Of a stretch of 64,000 nt of DNA, positions 37,488 through 47,371 are shown piece by piece (position 1 is the stretch's first letter; the number at the start of each line of letters is the position of its first letter). The stretch covers positions 536,145 through 600,144 of the forward strand of contig CBDBCB010000020.1 in assembly GCA_965202745.1 (NCBI GenBank), in the 5' to 3' direction. The notes under the pieces are model-generated. The model worked only from the letters and a program-made list of their open reading frames with translations. It ran no database searches and was not told the DNA's origin. Source of the DNA: JACKII01 sp965202745. GTDB lineage: Bacteria > Pseudomonadota > Alphaproteobacteria > Bin95. The translations under genes were made by a program, and so were the position numbers.

Positions 37488-38162
37488 ATGCATATCGGAT
37501 TGATCGGCGGCATCGGTCCCGCCTCCACCACGTTCTACTATCAGGGGATCGTGGACCTGGATGGCAGGCACCGGAAAACCGCTGCACCTGACCATCGGCC
37601 ATACGGACGTGCACGGGCTCGTCGCCAATGTGGAAGCAAACCGGCCTGACTTGCAGGCCGCCGAGTACCGCCGCATCGCGGAGCAACTGGCAGCAGCGGG
37701 CGCGGAGCGGGTGGCCATCACGTCCATGGGCGGCCGCTTCTGCGCGCCGGAATTTGCCGCGATCTCTCCCCTGCCGCTGATCAACGGACCGGGGGCGGTG
37801 GCGGCGTATTTGCAGGCCGAAGATCTGAGTAAGGTCGGCCTGATCGGCACGCGGGTGGTGATGCAGACCGGGGCTCTATGGCTGGATCACAGAGGCAGAG
37901 GTGCTGGTGCCGGAAGGTGCGGACCTAGACCAGACCCCACGCTGACTACATTGCCGTCGGCACCACAGGCAAGGCGACGCCGGACCAGCACCGTCGCCTG
38001 GTAGAAGCCGCCCGCGTACTATGCGAAGACCGCGGGGCTGAGGCCGTTATCCTGGGCGGCACCGACCTGTTCGTGGTGTTCGAACACGAGACGCCAAACT
38101 ACTGCGTCATTGATGCTGCCGAGGTGCATATGGATGCAATTGTGAAGGCGGCTATGGGATAG
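37488..38162 (+). pseudogene. Aspartate/glutamate racemase family protein, frameshifted
   Basis: ATG 37488 gives HIGLIGGIGPASTTFYYQGI, the usual start of this family. A shift near 37560 leads to KPLHLTIGHTDVHGLVANVE and RVAITSMGGRFCAPEF (first catalytic Cys region, though the normal N/C motif is altered to GGRFCAP). A second shift near 37875 leads to AVILGGTDLFVVFEHETPNY and DAIVKAAMG, with stop TAG 38160-38162. The expected second catalytic Cys in the GCTE-like motif is replaced by GGTD. Non-functional as read. Confidence 0.75.
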
Positions 38163-38360
38163 GGAGCGGTAGAAGCCGTCAATTCGCATAAATTCAAATC
38201 GAGCAAGCTTATACAAACTGGGTCGGTTGCCATAAAGCAATGAAATCGATTGATATTGACCTTATCAAAATTACAGATAGAACTTACCTCGTTGGGGATA
38301 AATATATTAATAATATGATGTCCGATGATTTGTAACATACTGTAAATATGAGGTAATACA

Positions 38361-38839
38361 ATGTTAAAAGCAGCAATCCTTGTGCTCGGTGCCTTGGCGA
38401 TACCACTGGCGGCCTGCAATACCACCTCCTCGGACAGCGGCGGTCAAGCATCCAGCGGTTCAACTGATGTTCCGGTTACGCTCACAGCTGAAAACCTGCA
38501 CGAGCTTAAAGGTACCTGGGTCGGCCGCTATACGCTGGTATCAGGCGATGCCGCAGGCAATGGCGGTAGGATGACGGTCACTATCGAAAAAGTTGAGCCT
38601 TTTGCATCTGCAGAGGCAACAACAACTAACTTTGAAGGATATCGTGAATGGAACTGGGGCAACGATACTACGACCGTCACCCTAGTGGAAACGCATCTGC
38701 TCGCGGTCTCATAAATGATTCTCGGATTTCACTTTCCGGCAGTGCATATCAGATGATCAAAGCAGGCGATAAGCTCTGCCTTGTTGGAGAATCTAGCCTG
38801 CGCGTCGGTCGAACAGACGACCGCATTTGTAAACGCTAA
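38361..38839 (+). pseudogene. Small putative lipoprotein, frameshifted
   Basis: ATG 38361 starts MLKAAILVLGALAIPLAACN with a LAAC lipobox, then a serine/glycine-rich linker and ELKGTWVGRYTLVSGDAAG. After FEGYREWNWGNDTTTVTL near 38690 the phase shifts by one, and GLINDSRISLSGSAYQMIKA to RTDDRICKR ends at 38839. Repaired, it would be a lipoprotein of about 160 residues with a single beta-rich domain. No family recognised. Confidence 0.6.
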
Positions 38840-38859
38840 CTCAAAAGAGCGGTTCTAAG

Positions 38860-38950
38860 CCCTTCGATACGCCGCGTTGCGGCTACTCAGGATGAGATTC
38901 TTTGATGTTTTTCATCATGAGTGGCGCTCGACAGAGCGCGTATCGAAGGG
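38860..38950. repeat. REP-like palindrome with 13-bp perfect arms
   Basis: CCCTTCGATACGC (38860-38872) and GCGTATCGAAGGG (38938-38950) are perfect inverses; the interior contains CTCAGGATGAG and CATCATGAGTGG. It is related to the palindrome at 21577-21652 and lies between two convergent genes. Confidence 0.75.
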
Positions 38951-38969
38951 TGTAGGGCCGCTGCGCTCC

Positions 38970-39651
38970 TTACCAGGCGATCGCGTCGCCGGTGTAGTCC
39001 ACGAACTTGCCGCCTGTCGGCCATGGTCGCGTTATCGACAATGCGCTTCATGCCCTGGGCGCTTTCATCCGGCTGAACGGGAGCGCTCGCGCCGCCCATG
39101 TCGGTCGCCACGTGGCCCGGATGCAGCGGCAGCACGATCACGCCCTGCCCGCGCAGGTCGCCAGCCAGCGACTTGCAAGCCATGTTCAGACCAACCTTCG
39201 ACGGGCCGTAGGAGTAGCGCCCGCCACCATTCAGCTCGATCGAGCCGAGCTTGGAGGAGGTAAACGCCATTTTCTTCTGACTGCTGGCCAACACGTTCTC
39301 GCGGAAAGCCTCCGCAATCAGGATGGGCGCGTAGGTGTTGATCATCAGCGTGTCGCGCAACTCGTCCGCATCGATCTGGCCGAGGGTGGCGGAGTTCCGG
39401 CCGATCACGCCCGCATTGTTCCAGAGCACGTCGATGGGCTGGCCCTTGTACTTGGCAGCCAATGCCTGCACAGCGGCGTGGTCGGTGACCTCCAGCGGCT
39501 CGACCGTGATGTCGCCGGGCAAGGCGGCCAGGGCGGAGGCGGAAGCGATGGCGCGGGCGGTGCCTATCACCGTCCAACCGTCAGCGGCATACAGGCGGGC
39601 GAGTTGCAGGCCGATGCCGCGATTGGTGCCGGTGATGAGGATGGTGGGCAT
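38970..39651 (-). pseudogene. Short-chain dehydrogenase/reductase, C-terminal frameshift
   Basis: Start MPTILITGTNRGIGLQLARL (TGxxxGIG cofactor motif). Then NNAGVIGRNSAT (NNAG), SSKLGSIELNGGGRYSYGPS with the catalytic SxxK-like Tyr-Gly-Pro-Ser region (YGPSKVG, catalytic Tyr and Lys), and LHPGHVATDMGG. Near 39020 the frame shifts; in the next phase GGKFVDYTGDAIAW ends at TAA 38970, as a natural SDR C-terminus would. Only the last 15 or so residues are affected, so partial function is conceivable. Confidence 0.8.
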
Positions 39652-39692
39652 GGATGGCTTTCCTGAGGCTTGAATTTGGGCTGGCATACCTA

Positions 39693-39740
39693 GTGGCCTG
39701 ATCGAAACGCTTGCATCCGCAGGTGCTTCGATCAGGCCAC
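39693..39740. terminator. Perfect 14-bp inverted repeat upstream of the SDR gene
   Basis: GTGGCCTGATCGAA (39693-39706) pairs exactly with TTCGATCAGGCCAC (39727-39740) across a 20-base spacer. There is no T run. It lies in the divergent intergenic region, so it may be a repeat or a transcript 5' structure rather than a terminator. Confidence 0.45.
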
Positions 39741-39769
39741 GCTTTCAATACGTTGGTGGTTCGATTCAG

Positions 39770-39794
39770 CAAACAGATGTGTACCATCCGTTTG
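39770..39794. promoter_or_regulatory. Operator-like dyad between divergent genes
   Basis: CAAACAGATG - TGTAC - CATCCGTTTG is a near-perfect inverted repeat (9 of 10 paired) about 110 bases upstream of the carboxyltransferase start and about 120 bases upstream of the SDR start. Such dyads are typical binding sites for TetR- or GntR-type dimers. No regulator gene is adjacent, so assignment is tentative. Confidence 0.45.
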
Positions 39795-39907
39795 CATAGA
39801 ACCACTAGCAAGTCCCCACCGGAATACCAATGGTGCAAAGGTCGCCAATCTTGCGGGCAAGCCGGTAAGCAGACAGGATCACGTCCCCACTTGCCGGAGC
39901 ACGCCTC

Positions 39908-41474
39908 ATGCCCAATACACCTACCTCAGCCAGCGGCCTCGCAGCCGCCAAGGCTGCTACATTGGATGACGCCCGCCCCGACGCCATGGCCAAACGGGCG
40001 CGGGACGGTAAGCTTTCCGCCCGGCAGCGGGTGGCTTCGCTGCTGGACGCGAGCTCCTTTATGGAGACCGGCGGGCTGGCTGGGCCACACCGCGACAATC
40101 CCTGGAATGCCGATCTGCAAGCACCCGCCGATGGCGTCATCACCGGCGGCGGTCTGGTCGATGGCCGCCCAGTCGCGGTGGTTTCCCATGACTTCACCGT
40201 GCATGGCGGCTCAACCGGCGTGGCGGGCAGCACCAAGAACAACCGCACCATCCAGCGCGCGACCGAGAGCGGCGTGCCCCTGGTGATGCTGGTCGAGGGA
40301 GGCGGCCACCGCATCCAGGACGGCCAGAACTCCCGCCACTTCGCCGCCGGCTCCCGCGTGTTTCACCTGCTGGGTATGAATTCCGGCTGGACGCCCATGG
40401 TCGTCGCTGTGCTGGGCGCGGGCTTTGCCGGGCCGTCCAACTACGCCAGCATGGCCGATTTCGTCGTGATGCTGCGGGGCGGCGCGCAGATGGGCATGGC
40501 GGGTCCCGCGTTGGTCAAGGCAGGCGTCGGCGAGGATATCGACAAGGAAGCGCTCGGCGGCGCAAAGCTTCAGGCCGACCGCTACGGCATCGCTGACCTG
40601 GCGGTTGAGACGGAGGCGGAAGTGATGGAATCCATCCGTCGTTTCCTCTCTTACCTGCCGTCCAACTCCAACGAACCGTTACCCCTGGCAGAGCCCATCC
40701 CACCGACCGCCGATCCGGCCAGCCTGCTCGATCTGGTGCCCGCCGACCAGCGCCAGACCTATGACGTGCGCAAGGTCGTGGACGTGATCGTGGACGAGGC
40801 CAGCCGGTTCGAGTTCAAGCCGACCTATGCCCGGAACGTACTGACCTGCTTTGCCCCGGCTGAACGGTCGGCCGGTCGCCATCTTCGCCAACAATCCCCG
40901 CCACCTGGGCGGTATGCTGGATGCCAAGGCTTGTGAGAAAGCGGCGCGGCTGGTCGCGATGGCCAATGCTTATGGGCTGCCGCTGATCACGCTGGTCGAT
41001 GTGCCGGGCTTCGCCATCGGCTCAGCAGCGGAGTCCACCGGCCTCGCCCGGCGCAGCGGGCGGCTACTGTTCGAGATGGCGCACGCGACCGTGCCGCGTA
41101 TCTCCGTGACACTGCGCAAAGGCTACGGCGCGGGCTACATTGCCATGGGCGGCCGCAGCTTCGATCCGGACTACGCCTTTGCCTGGCCGACGGCGGAGAT
41201 ATGTGCCATGTCGGTGGAGGGCGCTATCGACATCGCCTTCCGCCGGGATTATGAGCGCGCGGACGATCCCATGGCCCGCCGCCAGGAACTGATCGACGAA
41301 ACCCGCAGCCGCATTGGCTCCAGGCTGGCTGCGGAGGGCTTCGGCATTGACGACATCATCGACCCGCGCGAGACACGGGCGGTGCTGATCCAGGCCCTGC
41401 AAATGCCCCCGCCCGCCGTCCCTTCGTCGGCCCGCCGAAGCGCCGCTCCATCTCGCCGATTTGAGCGGAGGTAA
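39908..41474 (+). pseudogene. Acyl-CoA carboxylase carboxyltransferase subunit, one frameshift
   Basis: Two frames, 39908-40936 and 40851-41474, join into one carboxyltransferase of about 520 residues. First part: KLSARQRVASLLDASSFME, VDGRPVAVVSHDFTVHGGS and LVMLVEGGGHRIQDGQN (acyl-CoA domain). After the break near 40857: RPVAIFANNPRHLGGMLDAK, LVDVPGFAIGSAAESTGLAR and RKGYGAGYIAMGGRSFDPDY (carboxybiotin domain). It resembles propionyl/acetyl-CoA carboxylase beta chains. A single indel separates it from the intact state. A second, intact paralogue is at 53680. Confidence 0.85.
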
Positions 41475-41478
41475 AAAA

Positions 41479-41576
41479 CTCCCGCCTTTCCCGGAAAGGG
41501 GGCCGCACTTACCTCGACGCGGGATCCCGGCTCTCCCGCCGGGTCAGGCCCGGCGATCCAGCCGGGAAAGCGGGAG
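41479..41576. repeat. Long inverted repeat after the carboxyltransferase gene
   Basis: CTCCCGCCTTTCCCGG (41479-41494) pairs with CCGGGAAAGCGGGAG (41562-41576), enclosing CCGGCTCTCCCGCCGG-type internal dyads. It resembles the GC-rich palindromic intergenic repeats of proteobacteria and is followed by ATTTGTG, so it could also end transcription. Confidence 0.6.
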
Positions 41577-41653
41577 ATTTGTGTAACCCTTTTGTTGTGT
41601 CTTGACCCGGCGATGATCTAGGCTCTGGCAAGGAAGAAAAAGGAACGTCCGCC

Positions 41654-42495
41654 ATGAACCACGCCGCCTCCACCATTGCCGCCGACTATGCGCGCGATGG
41701 CTTTGTCTTTCCTCTCGATATCTTGACCGAAGCCGAGGCCAAGGTGATCCGCGCCGACCTGGAAGCGGCGGAAGCCGAATGCGCGGGCGACAAGGAAAAG
41801 CTCGCCATGGTGCGGGGCTTTCCGGCGCGCCTGCTGCCGTCCTACGCGGCGCTGGTGAAGCATCCGGCGATGGTAGCCGCCGCCCAGGCGGTGCTGGGGC
41901 CGGACGTGCTGCTCTGGGGCTCCGGCCCTTCATCAAGGAAGCCAACACGCCGAATTATGTCAGCTGGCACCAGGACCTGACCTATTGGGGCCTGGACAAT
42001 GTGGAGGAGGTCACCCTCTGGGTCGCCCTCTCGCCTGCCACGCGCGAGAGCGGCTGCATGCGCTTCATCCCCGGCACCCACCGGGAGCAGATCGTACCGC
42101 ATTCCGATACCTTCGCTGAGGGCAACCTGCTTACCCGCGGCCAGGAACTGGCGATGGAGGTGGATGACAGCAAGGGCGTGGACGCCGTACTGCAAACCGG
42201 TCAGGCCAGCGTGCATCACGGCCACCTGTTCCACGCGAGCGGCCCGAACACCACCAATGACCGGCGTATCGGCGCCGCCATCCGCTACATCGCGCCCAGC
42301 ATGAAAGCCCGCTCCGACCCGCAAACGGAGGTGCAACTGATCGCGGGCGAGGACCGCTACGGCCACTTCACCATCGTGCCGCCACCGACCGAGCGCCTGT
42401 CAGAAGCCGACTTTGCCGCCGTCGCTGGCAACATGGCCGTGCGCGAAGGCGTGCTCTATGACGGTGCGAAGAAAGAAGGCCACAAGCGGTCTTGA
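41654..42495 (+). pseudogene. Phytanoyl-CoA dioxygenase family protein, one frameshift
   Basis: Begins MNHAASTIAADYARDGFVFP after AAGGAAGAAAAAGGAA. Near 41928 the phase shifts by one. Beyond it are NYVSWHQDLTYWGL (HxD iron ligands), ATRESGCMRFIPGTHREQI and GQASVHHGHLFHASGPN (distal His), with NDRRIGAAIRYI (Arg for 2-oxoglutarate). These are the Fe(II)/2-oxoglutarate motifs of PhyH-type hydroxylases. It lies directly upstream of an acyl-CoA dehydrogenase. Confidence 0.82.
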
Positions 42496-42508
42496 GGATA
42501 GACTTGGC

Positions 42509-43676
42509 ATGAGCATCGACTTCACCGACGAGCAAATCCAGATCCGCGATGCGGTGGAGCGGCTCTGCGCGCAATATGGCGACGAGTACTGGCTCGCACG
42601 CGACATTGACAAACAGTTCCCGGAGGATTTCTGCCAGGCAATCGCCGACAACGGCTTCATGGGCATCGCCATGCCGGAGGAATATGGCGGCAGCGGCCTC
42701 GGCATTACCGAAGCCGCCATCCTGATGCAGGAAATCAGCCGGTCCGGTGCTGGCAATGGCGGGGTTTCCAGCGTCTCCCTCGGCATTTTCGGCCTGAACC
42801 CGGTGGTGAAGTATGGAACGGACGAGCAGAAAGCCCGGGATGTTGCCGCCGATCATCAAGCGGGAGAAGCGTGCCTGCTTTGGCGTGACGGAACCCAACA
42901 CTGGCCTCGACACGACGCGGCTGCGGACCAAGGCCGTGCTAAAGGGCGACCGCTACATCGTCCATGGCCAGAAGACCTGGACCACGACGGCACAGGTGGC
43001 GGACAAGATCCTGCTGATCGCGCGGACCAAGGATATCGGCGAGACCAAGCGCCCAATGGATGGGCTCAGCCTGTTCTACACCGATCTGGACCGTTCCAAG
43101 GTGGAGGTGCGGCGCATCTCCAAAATGGGGCGGGAGCATGTGGACTCGAACCAGGTGTTCATCGACGGCCTGGAAATCCCGGTCGAGGACCGGATTGGGG
43201 AGGAAGGCAAGGGCTTCCGCTACCTGCTACACGGCATCAACCCCGAGCGTATTCTGATCGCTGCTGGGCTGGTGGGCCTGGGCCGCCTCGCCCTGGAGAA
43301 AGCCACCACCTACGCCCGCGAGCGGGAGGTATTCGGGCGGCCCATCGGTATGAACCAGGGCATCCAGCACCCCTTAGCCGAGTCATGGGTGGAGCTTGAA
43401 GCCGCCAACCTGATGGCCTTCCGCGCCGCCCAACTCTACGACCGGGGCGAAGACGCGGGCACCATGGCCAACGCCGCCAAATACCTGGCGGGAGAGGCGG
43501 CGTTCAAAGCCTGCACGACGGCCGTCACCACCCATGGCGGCATGGGCTACGCCAAGGAATACCATGTGGAGCGCTACTTCCGCGAATGCATCATCCACCG
43601 CCTGGCCCCGATCACGCCTCACCTGGCGCTGTGCTATATCGCGGAGCGCGTGCTGGGTCTGCCGAAGAGTTATTGA
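42509..43676 (+). pseudogene. Acyl-CoA dehydrogenase, one frameshift
   Basis: Start MSIDFTDEQIQIRDAVERL, 13 bases after the PhyH-like gene. The N-terminal part ends near VVKYGTDEQKAR, where the phase changes at about 42835. It resumes with LPPIIKREKRACFGVTEPNT (FAD region), GQKTWTTTAQVADKILLIAR, EREVFGRPIGMNQGIQHPLA and TTHGGMGYAKEYHVERYFRE (C-terminal FAD/substrate region). Full length apart from the indel. Probably part of the same acyl-CoA degradation transcript. Confidence 0.84.
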
Positions 43677-43947
43677 ATGAAGGCGGTCAATTCCAGGGAT
43701 TAACCAGCAGAGTGCCTACCCGCTGGAAATTGTCCATGCTCCACTTAGTTGGAGAAGCCCTGCCTCGTTTATACTGTCCGTAGTGGTCGCTGGATTCATA
43801 TTTCAAGTGCGCCACCGAGGTGTTGCGCGAAGGCCTCGATTGGTGTCCGGAAGCCGAGGCATTTTCGCGGGGTTGAGTTAAGCATCCAGACGATGGGGAG
43901 TATCCGACGCTCTGTGTATGAGATTTAGCCCATGGGAGTTTGACGGG

Positions 43948-45048
43948 TCATTGATTGACCCGTTCTGGGTATAGAATAGCGAACTGGTTTCGGGCAGCAA
44001 CCCATTGTCTGACGGCCCTGCCTGTCTTCTCAAAGCTGCCGATTGCCAGATAGATCAGTTTTGTCGCGGCGGCGTCGGTTGGAAAGCTGCCCCGTGTTTT
44101 GGTGGTCTTTCGGATCACCCTGTTGAGGCTTTCGATAGCGTTGGTCGTGTCGATGATTTTGCGCCCGGCTGGTGGGAAGGCGAAGAACGGGATGACTTCC
44201 TGCCACGCCCGCCGCCAACTCGGGGCGATTGAGGGGTATTTTTGGCCCCATTCGTCTTCGACCGCCGCGCGCGCTTTCTCGGCCTCTTTGTCATCTGTGG
44301 CTTGATCAATCGGCTTGAGAGCCGATGCGACGATCTTGCGGTCTTTCCAGCCGCAGAAGTTCAGGGAATGGGGCACGAGAGGCACGATACAGGGTTGCAC
44401 GGTGGTGTCGGGAAAGGCCGCATTGATGGCATCTGGGAAGCCCTTGAGGCCATGGACGACGGCGATGAGGATGTCTTCGACGCCGCGATTGCACAGGTTG
44501 TTCATCACCGAGAGCCAGAATTGGGTCCCTTCATTGTTGGCGATCCAAAGCCCCAGAACCTCGCGTTCGCCCTCGGGGGTGACGCCCAATGCCCCGTAAA
44601 CAGCCTTGTTTTTGACCTGGCGGCTTTCTGGATCGCGGATTGTGACCCCAAGCGCGTCGAGGAAAACGAGGGGATACATCGGCTCCAGGGCGCGGTTTTG
44701 CCAAGCGGAGACCTCCTCCAGAACGGCGTCGGTGACACGGCTGACCAAGTCTGCCGACCCCTTCAGCCCATAGACCTCTTCCAGAGGGGCGCGAATGGCG
44801 CGGGTCGACAGACCCGCCGCGTAAAGCCCAATGATCTTGTCGTCCATCCCGTCAATCCGGGTCTGGCCCTTCTTGATCCGCTCAGGCTCGAAACGGCCTT
44901 CCCGGTCGCGAGGGACATCAATTGGCAGCGCCCCAGCCTTGCCTTTCAACGTCTTGCGCGAAGGGCCATTGCGCCTTATCCTTCCGTTGGCATTCTCAAT
45001 GCCGCCGCGTTGCCAAGGGCTGTGAGGATCGCAGCCATAGGCTGGCAT
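43948..45048 (-). CDS. Chimeric transposase ORF: IS30 fragment fused to 5'-truncated IS256-family transposase
   Basis: This 366-residue frame opens inside IS30 (MPAYGCDPHSPWQRGGIENA) and, at about 44975, passes in phase into a different IS256-type protein. That part carries SRKTLKGKAGALPIDVPRDR, TRIDGMDDKIIGLYAAGLST, PLVFLDALGVTIRDPESR (Asp), IVHGLKGFPDAINAAFP-like IAVVHGLKGFPDAINAAFPD (second Asp region) and TTNAIESLNRVIRKTTKTRG (Glu). About 60-70 N-terminal residues of the normal IS256 transposase are replaced. It is a different subgroup from the 1347-bp IS256 copies. The in-phase join means the DDE domain could be expressed as a fusion. Confidence 0.85.
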   Translation of the reverse strand: MPAYGCDPHSPWQRGGIENANGRIRRNGPSRKTLKGKAGALPIDVPRDREGRFEPERIKKGQTRIDGMDDKIIGLYAAGLSTRAIRAPLEEVYGLKGSADLVSRVTDAVLEEVSAWQNRALEPMYPLVFLDALGVTIRDPESRQVKNKAVYGALGVTPEGEREVLGLWIANNEGTQFWLSVMNNLCNRGVEDILIAVVHGLKGFPDAINAAFPDTTVQPCIVPLVPHSLNFCGWKDRKIVASALKPIDQATDDKEAEKARAAVEDEWGQKYPSIAPSWRRAWQEVIPFFAFPPAGRKIIDTTNAIESLNRVIRKTTKTRGSFPTDAAATKLIYLAIGSFEKTGRAVRQWVAARNQFAILYPERVNQ

Positions 45049-45796
45049 TCCAATCCAGTCCTTGACCGTTTCATGCCTGGCGAACTCCCCACCATTGTCA
45101 TGGGTGATTGTTCGAAGGGCCTGCTCGGGCAGACCGCCTAGTTCAGCAATGATAGCAGCAGCGGTATCTTCGGAGACCTTGGCTCAGAAGACGCCGGCCA
45201 AGTGTGAACCGGGTCCTTCTCTCTTGCAGCGTCAACAGGATGTCACGCTGGTTTCGGCAGGGCACCAGATCTCCTTCCCAGTGTCCGAACTCAGTCCTTT
45301 CTGCAACGCTAACAGGGCGTTGATGGATGGACACACGGTTCGGGATAGCAGGTTCCCGCTTTCCGTTGCGGGCTCTGCGGCCTCGTCTGGATTTTCGCTG
45401 AGCCCGATATTGGGGCAAGCCATCGCGTCGTCCGGCACGGCTGAAGACATGACGATAGATAGCCTCTGTGCTGACGACGTGATCCCCTCCGTCCAGTTCC
45501 ATCCGCCCGGCGATCTGTTCGGGGGACCATCCCGTAGCAAGACGGTCCTTCCCATGATTGCCCAAGCGGGTGGAACGCTCGATCTTCGACCCCCGAAGTT
45601 TGCTGACCCAGGCTCTGCGGTCCGCGCTATCCGGTCGCTATCCGTCTGCGTTGCGGTTGCGCGCCAGTTCCCGATGGATCGTCCCCCGATGCCGTCCCAG
45701 ACGCCGCGCCATCTCCGTCATCGGCATGTCCATTTCCATCAGCCCCCGCAGGCGACATCGTTCTTCAAGCGTAAAGGGATTGTATCTCGTTCCCAT
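44980..45796 (-). pseudogene. IS30-family transposase, broken
   Basis: ATG 45796: MGTRYNPFTLEERCRLRGLM, an HTH (MARRLGRHRGTIHRELARNR), then an in-frame TAG at 45638-45640 where Tyr is expected. Continues RPDSADRRAWVSKLRGSKIE, WSPEQIAGRMELDGG, TEFGHWEGDLVP (first catalytic Asp), shifts phase near 45210, and resumes with TITHDNGGEFARHETV (second Asp) and YGCDPHSPWQRGGIENANGR (Glu). It then passes into the IS256-type sequence. The catalytic C-terminus is separated by the insert. Confidence 0.86.
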
Positions 45797-45871
45797 AGCG
45801 ATCCCAGATATACCAGGTGGCGCACTTGGTGTGTGAATCTAGCGCCCTGGTTTTGAAGCGATATTGATAAG

Positions 45872-46156
45872 CTAACCTAATAACATTGGAACAAAGACAA
45901 AATCTATAACCGCTTCTATTGCTGCATATATCTGATAATACATAGATGGCTTTATATCTCCATACCCCAATGCAGTGAATGTGACCAACGAAAAATATAA
46001 ATATTCATAACTATTTTGTGCAAACCCAGAATCTGCTGTTTTGTAAAAATATGCGAACGTTACTATTATAAGAGATATAAATAAAATAGATACTACAAGC
46101 ACACTTTTCTGTACGTCTATAGGAAATTTTCTTGATCTACATACATAAAAAAACAC
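45872..46156 (-). CDS. Two-helix potassium channel (Ion_trans_2 type)
   Basis: A 94-residue frame in AT-rich DNA: a basic N-terminus (CRSRKFPIDVQK), TM1 (SVLVVSILFISLIIVTFAYF), a pore helix and filter FSLVTFTALGYGDIKPSMYY, then the start of TM2 (IYAAIEAVIDFVFVPMLLG). GYGD is the K+ selectivity signature. The frame stops at TAG 45872, just before the IS30 end, so the last turn of TM2 and any C-terminal domain are missing or the protein is minimal. The base composition differs clearly from its neighbours, which suggests acquisition. Confidence 0.78.
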   Translation of the reverse strand: MFFYVCRSRKFPIDVQKSVLVVSILFISLIIVTFAYFYKTADSGFAQNSYEYLYFSLVTFTALGYGDIKPSMYYQIYAAIEAVIDFVFVPMLLG

Positions 46157-46311
46157 AAAATTTGTTTATAAAAATAAATAAACTAAAATTACTATCAAAA
46201 TTTTCTTTTTATTAATATTTATTCTAAAAATATAAATTTAATATAACCAGAATTATTATTGAAATATAACAAAAATTTCTTATTAAATTATTAATTTTTA
46301 TCTAATTTTTA

Positions 46312-46413
46312 CTATAGAAACCATGACATGATTAGCGCCACAATTCCACCCACTCCTACAGCACCTCCAACCTTAGCCATCATACTTTCATCCGTCTCCG
46401 AATTAACGCAATT
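46312..46413 (-). pseudogene. C-terminal fragment of a small membrane protein
   Basis: The minus-strand frame NCVNSETDESMMAKVGGAVG then VGGIVALIMSWFL ends at TAG 46312-46314. The glycine-rich hydrophobic tail looks like one transmembrane helix. The upstream part is missing where the IS1595-type element begins. The 150 bases to the left (46157-46311) are extremely AT-rich and hold no gene that I can see. Confidence 0.4.
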
Positions 46414-46475
46414 AGTAGTTAAGGGCTTAATCCTTTGCGCATTTGATGCTATATATGTTGCACACGGAGGAAATC

Positions 46476-47371
46476 ATGAACATCACCAGCGTTTTTTATA
46501 AGTTTCCGGATCAGGAAGCCTGCATTGCGCATTTAGAAAAGTTCGCTGGGGCGATGATCCACATTGCCCGCATTGCGGGGCTACAAACGTGGCTTGTAAA
46601 GATGATCAAGACCGCATTGGCCGATGGAACTGTCATGGATGCAAATCCAGCTTCAACGTCCTGGCTGGTACAGTCTTTGAAAAAACCAAAATACCCCTTC
46701 AAAAATGGTTTTTGGGTGTTGCCTTGATTGTTAATGCCAGGAAAAGCCTATCAAGTTGTCAGCTTGCCCGTGATCTAGATATGAATCAAAAATCAGCATG
46801 GTTTATGCAGAAACGCATCCGCGCTGAAATGGCAAGCAAGCAGGGTGAAATCCTGTTACAAGGAATTGTTGAAGCTGACGAAAGATATGTAGGTGGTAAA
46901 CCACACAAGCGAAATAAACGTTTTGATAACAATGATTTACCTCCTCCACCTCCTCCGCGATGAAGAGGGACACGCAAAACGTCGGTTATTGGCGCGGTAA
47001 AACGCGGCGGTAAAGTCGTTGCCCGTGTCGCCAGCAGTCTGACTGGCAAGGACATTCTAAACTTCATTCGTAGCAGCGTCGATCCCGAAGGCTCGCTGCT
47101 GATCACTGATGAATTCAAGGCTTACAGCGCTGTTCGGGCAACCATGGCGCACGCCACAATCAATCATAGCAAGGGCGAATATGTTTTCGGCAACATCCAT
47201 ACCAACACCATTGAAGGCTTCTGGTCACTTCTCAAACGGGCCTGGTACGGATCGCATCATCATTATCGAAAATGCTATATGCCGCTCTATGTCGCGGAAG
47301 CATGCTGGAAGTACAATCAACGCAAGAACGACAACGCCTTCGGGTCTTTTATGCGGGGATGCTTTAAATGA
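46476..47371 (+). pseudogene. IS1595-type transposase, frameshifted and with in-frame TGA
   Basis: ATG 46476 after CGGAGG: MNITSVFYKFPDQEACIAHL. A shift near 46547 leads to the zinc-ribbon tail RWNCHGCKSSFNVLAGTVFE and SAWFMQKRIRAEMASKQGEI, GIVEADERYVGGKPHKRNKR (first acidic residues) and a proline run. An in-frame TGA at 46961-46963 follows. The same frame continues TSVIGAVKRGGKVVARVASS, LLITDEFKAYSAVR (second), NTIEGFWSLLKRAWYGSHHH (third), ending at 47371. Two lesions make it inactive unless sequence errors are involved. Confidence 0.85.

Larger units (their letters stand above)
43791..45841 (-). mobile_element. IS30-family element interrupted by a truncated IS256-type gene
   Basis: The left end TGGATTCATATTTCAAGTGC (43791) continues GCCACC; read inward from 45841 the other end is TAGATTCACACACCAAGTGC, also continuing GCCACC. 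The N-terminal and central parts of an IS30 transposase lie at 44980-45796. Its last about 25 residues (LNSTPRKCLGFRTPIEAFAQ) lie at 43800-43900. Between them sits an IS256-type transposase segment. Confidence 0.82.

Noticed and set aside
46961..46963. TGA in the IS1595-type transposase as a selenocysteine codon
   Set aside because: There is no SECIS-like context, the residue is not catalytic in the family, the gene has another frameshift, and TAG and TAA stops occur in other broken genes.
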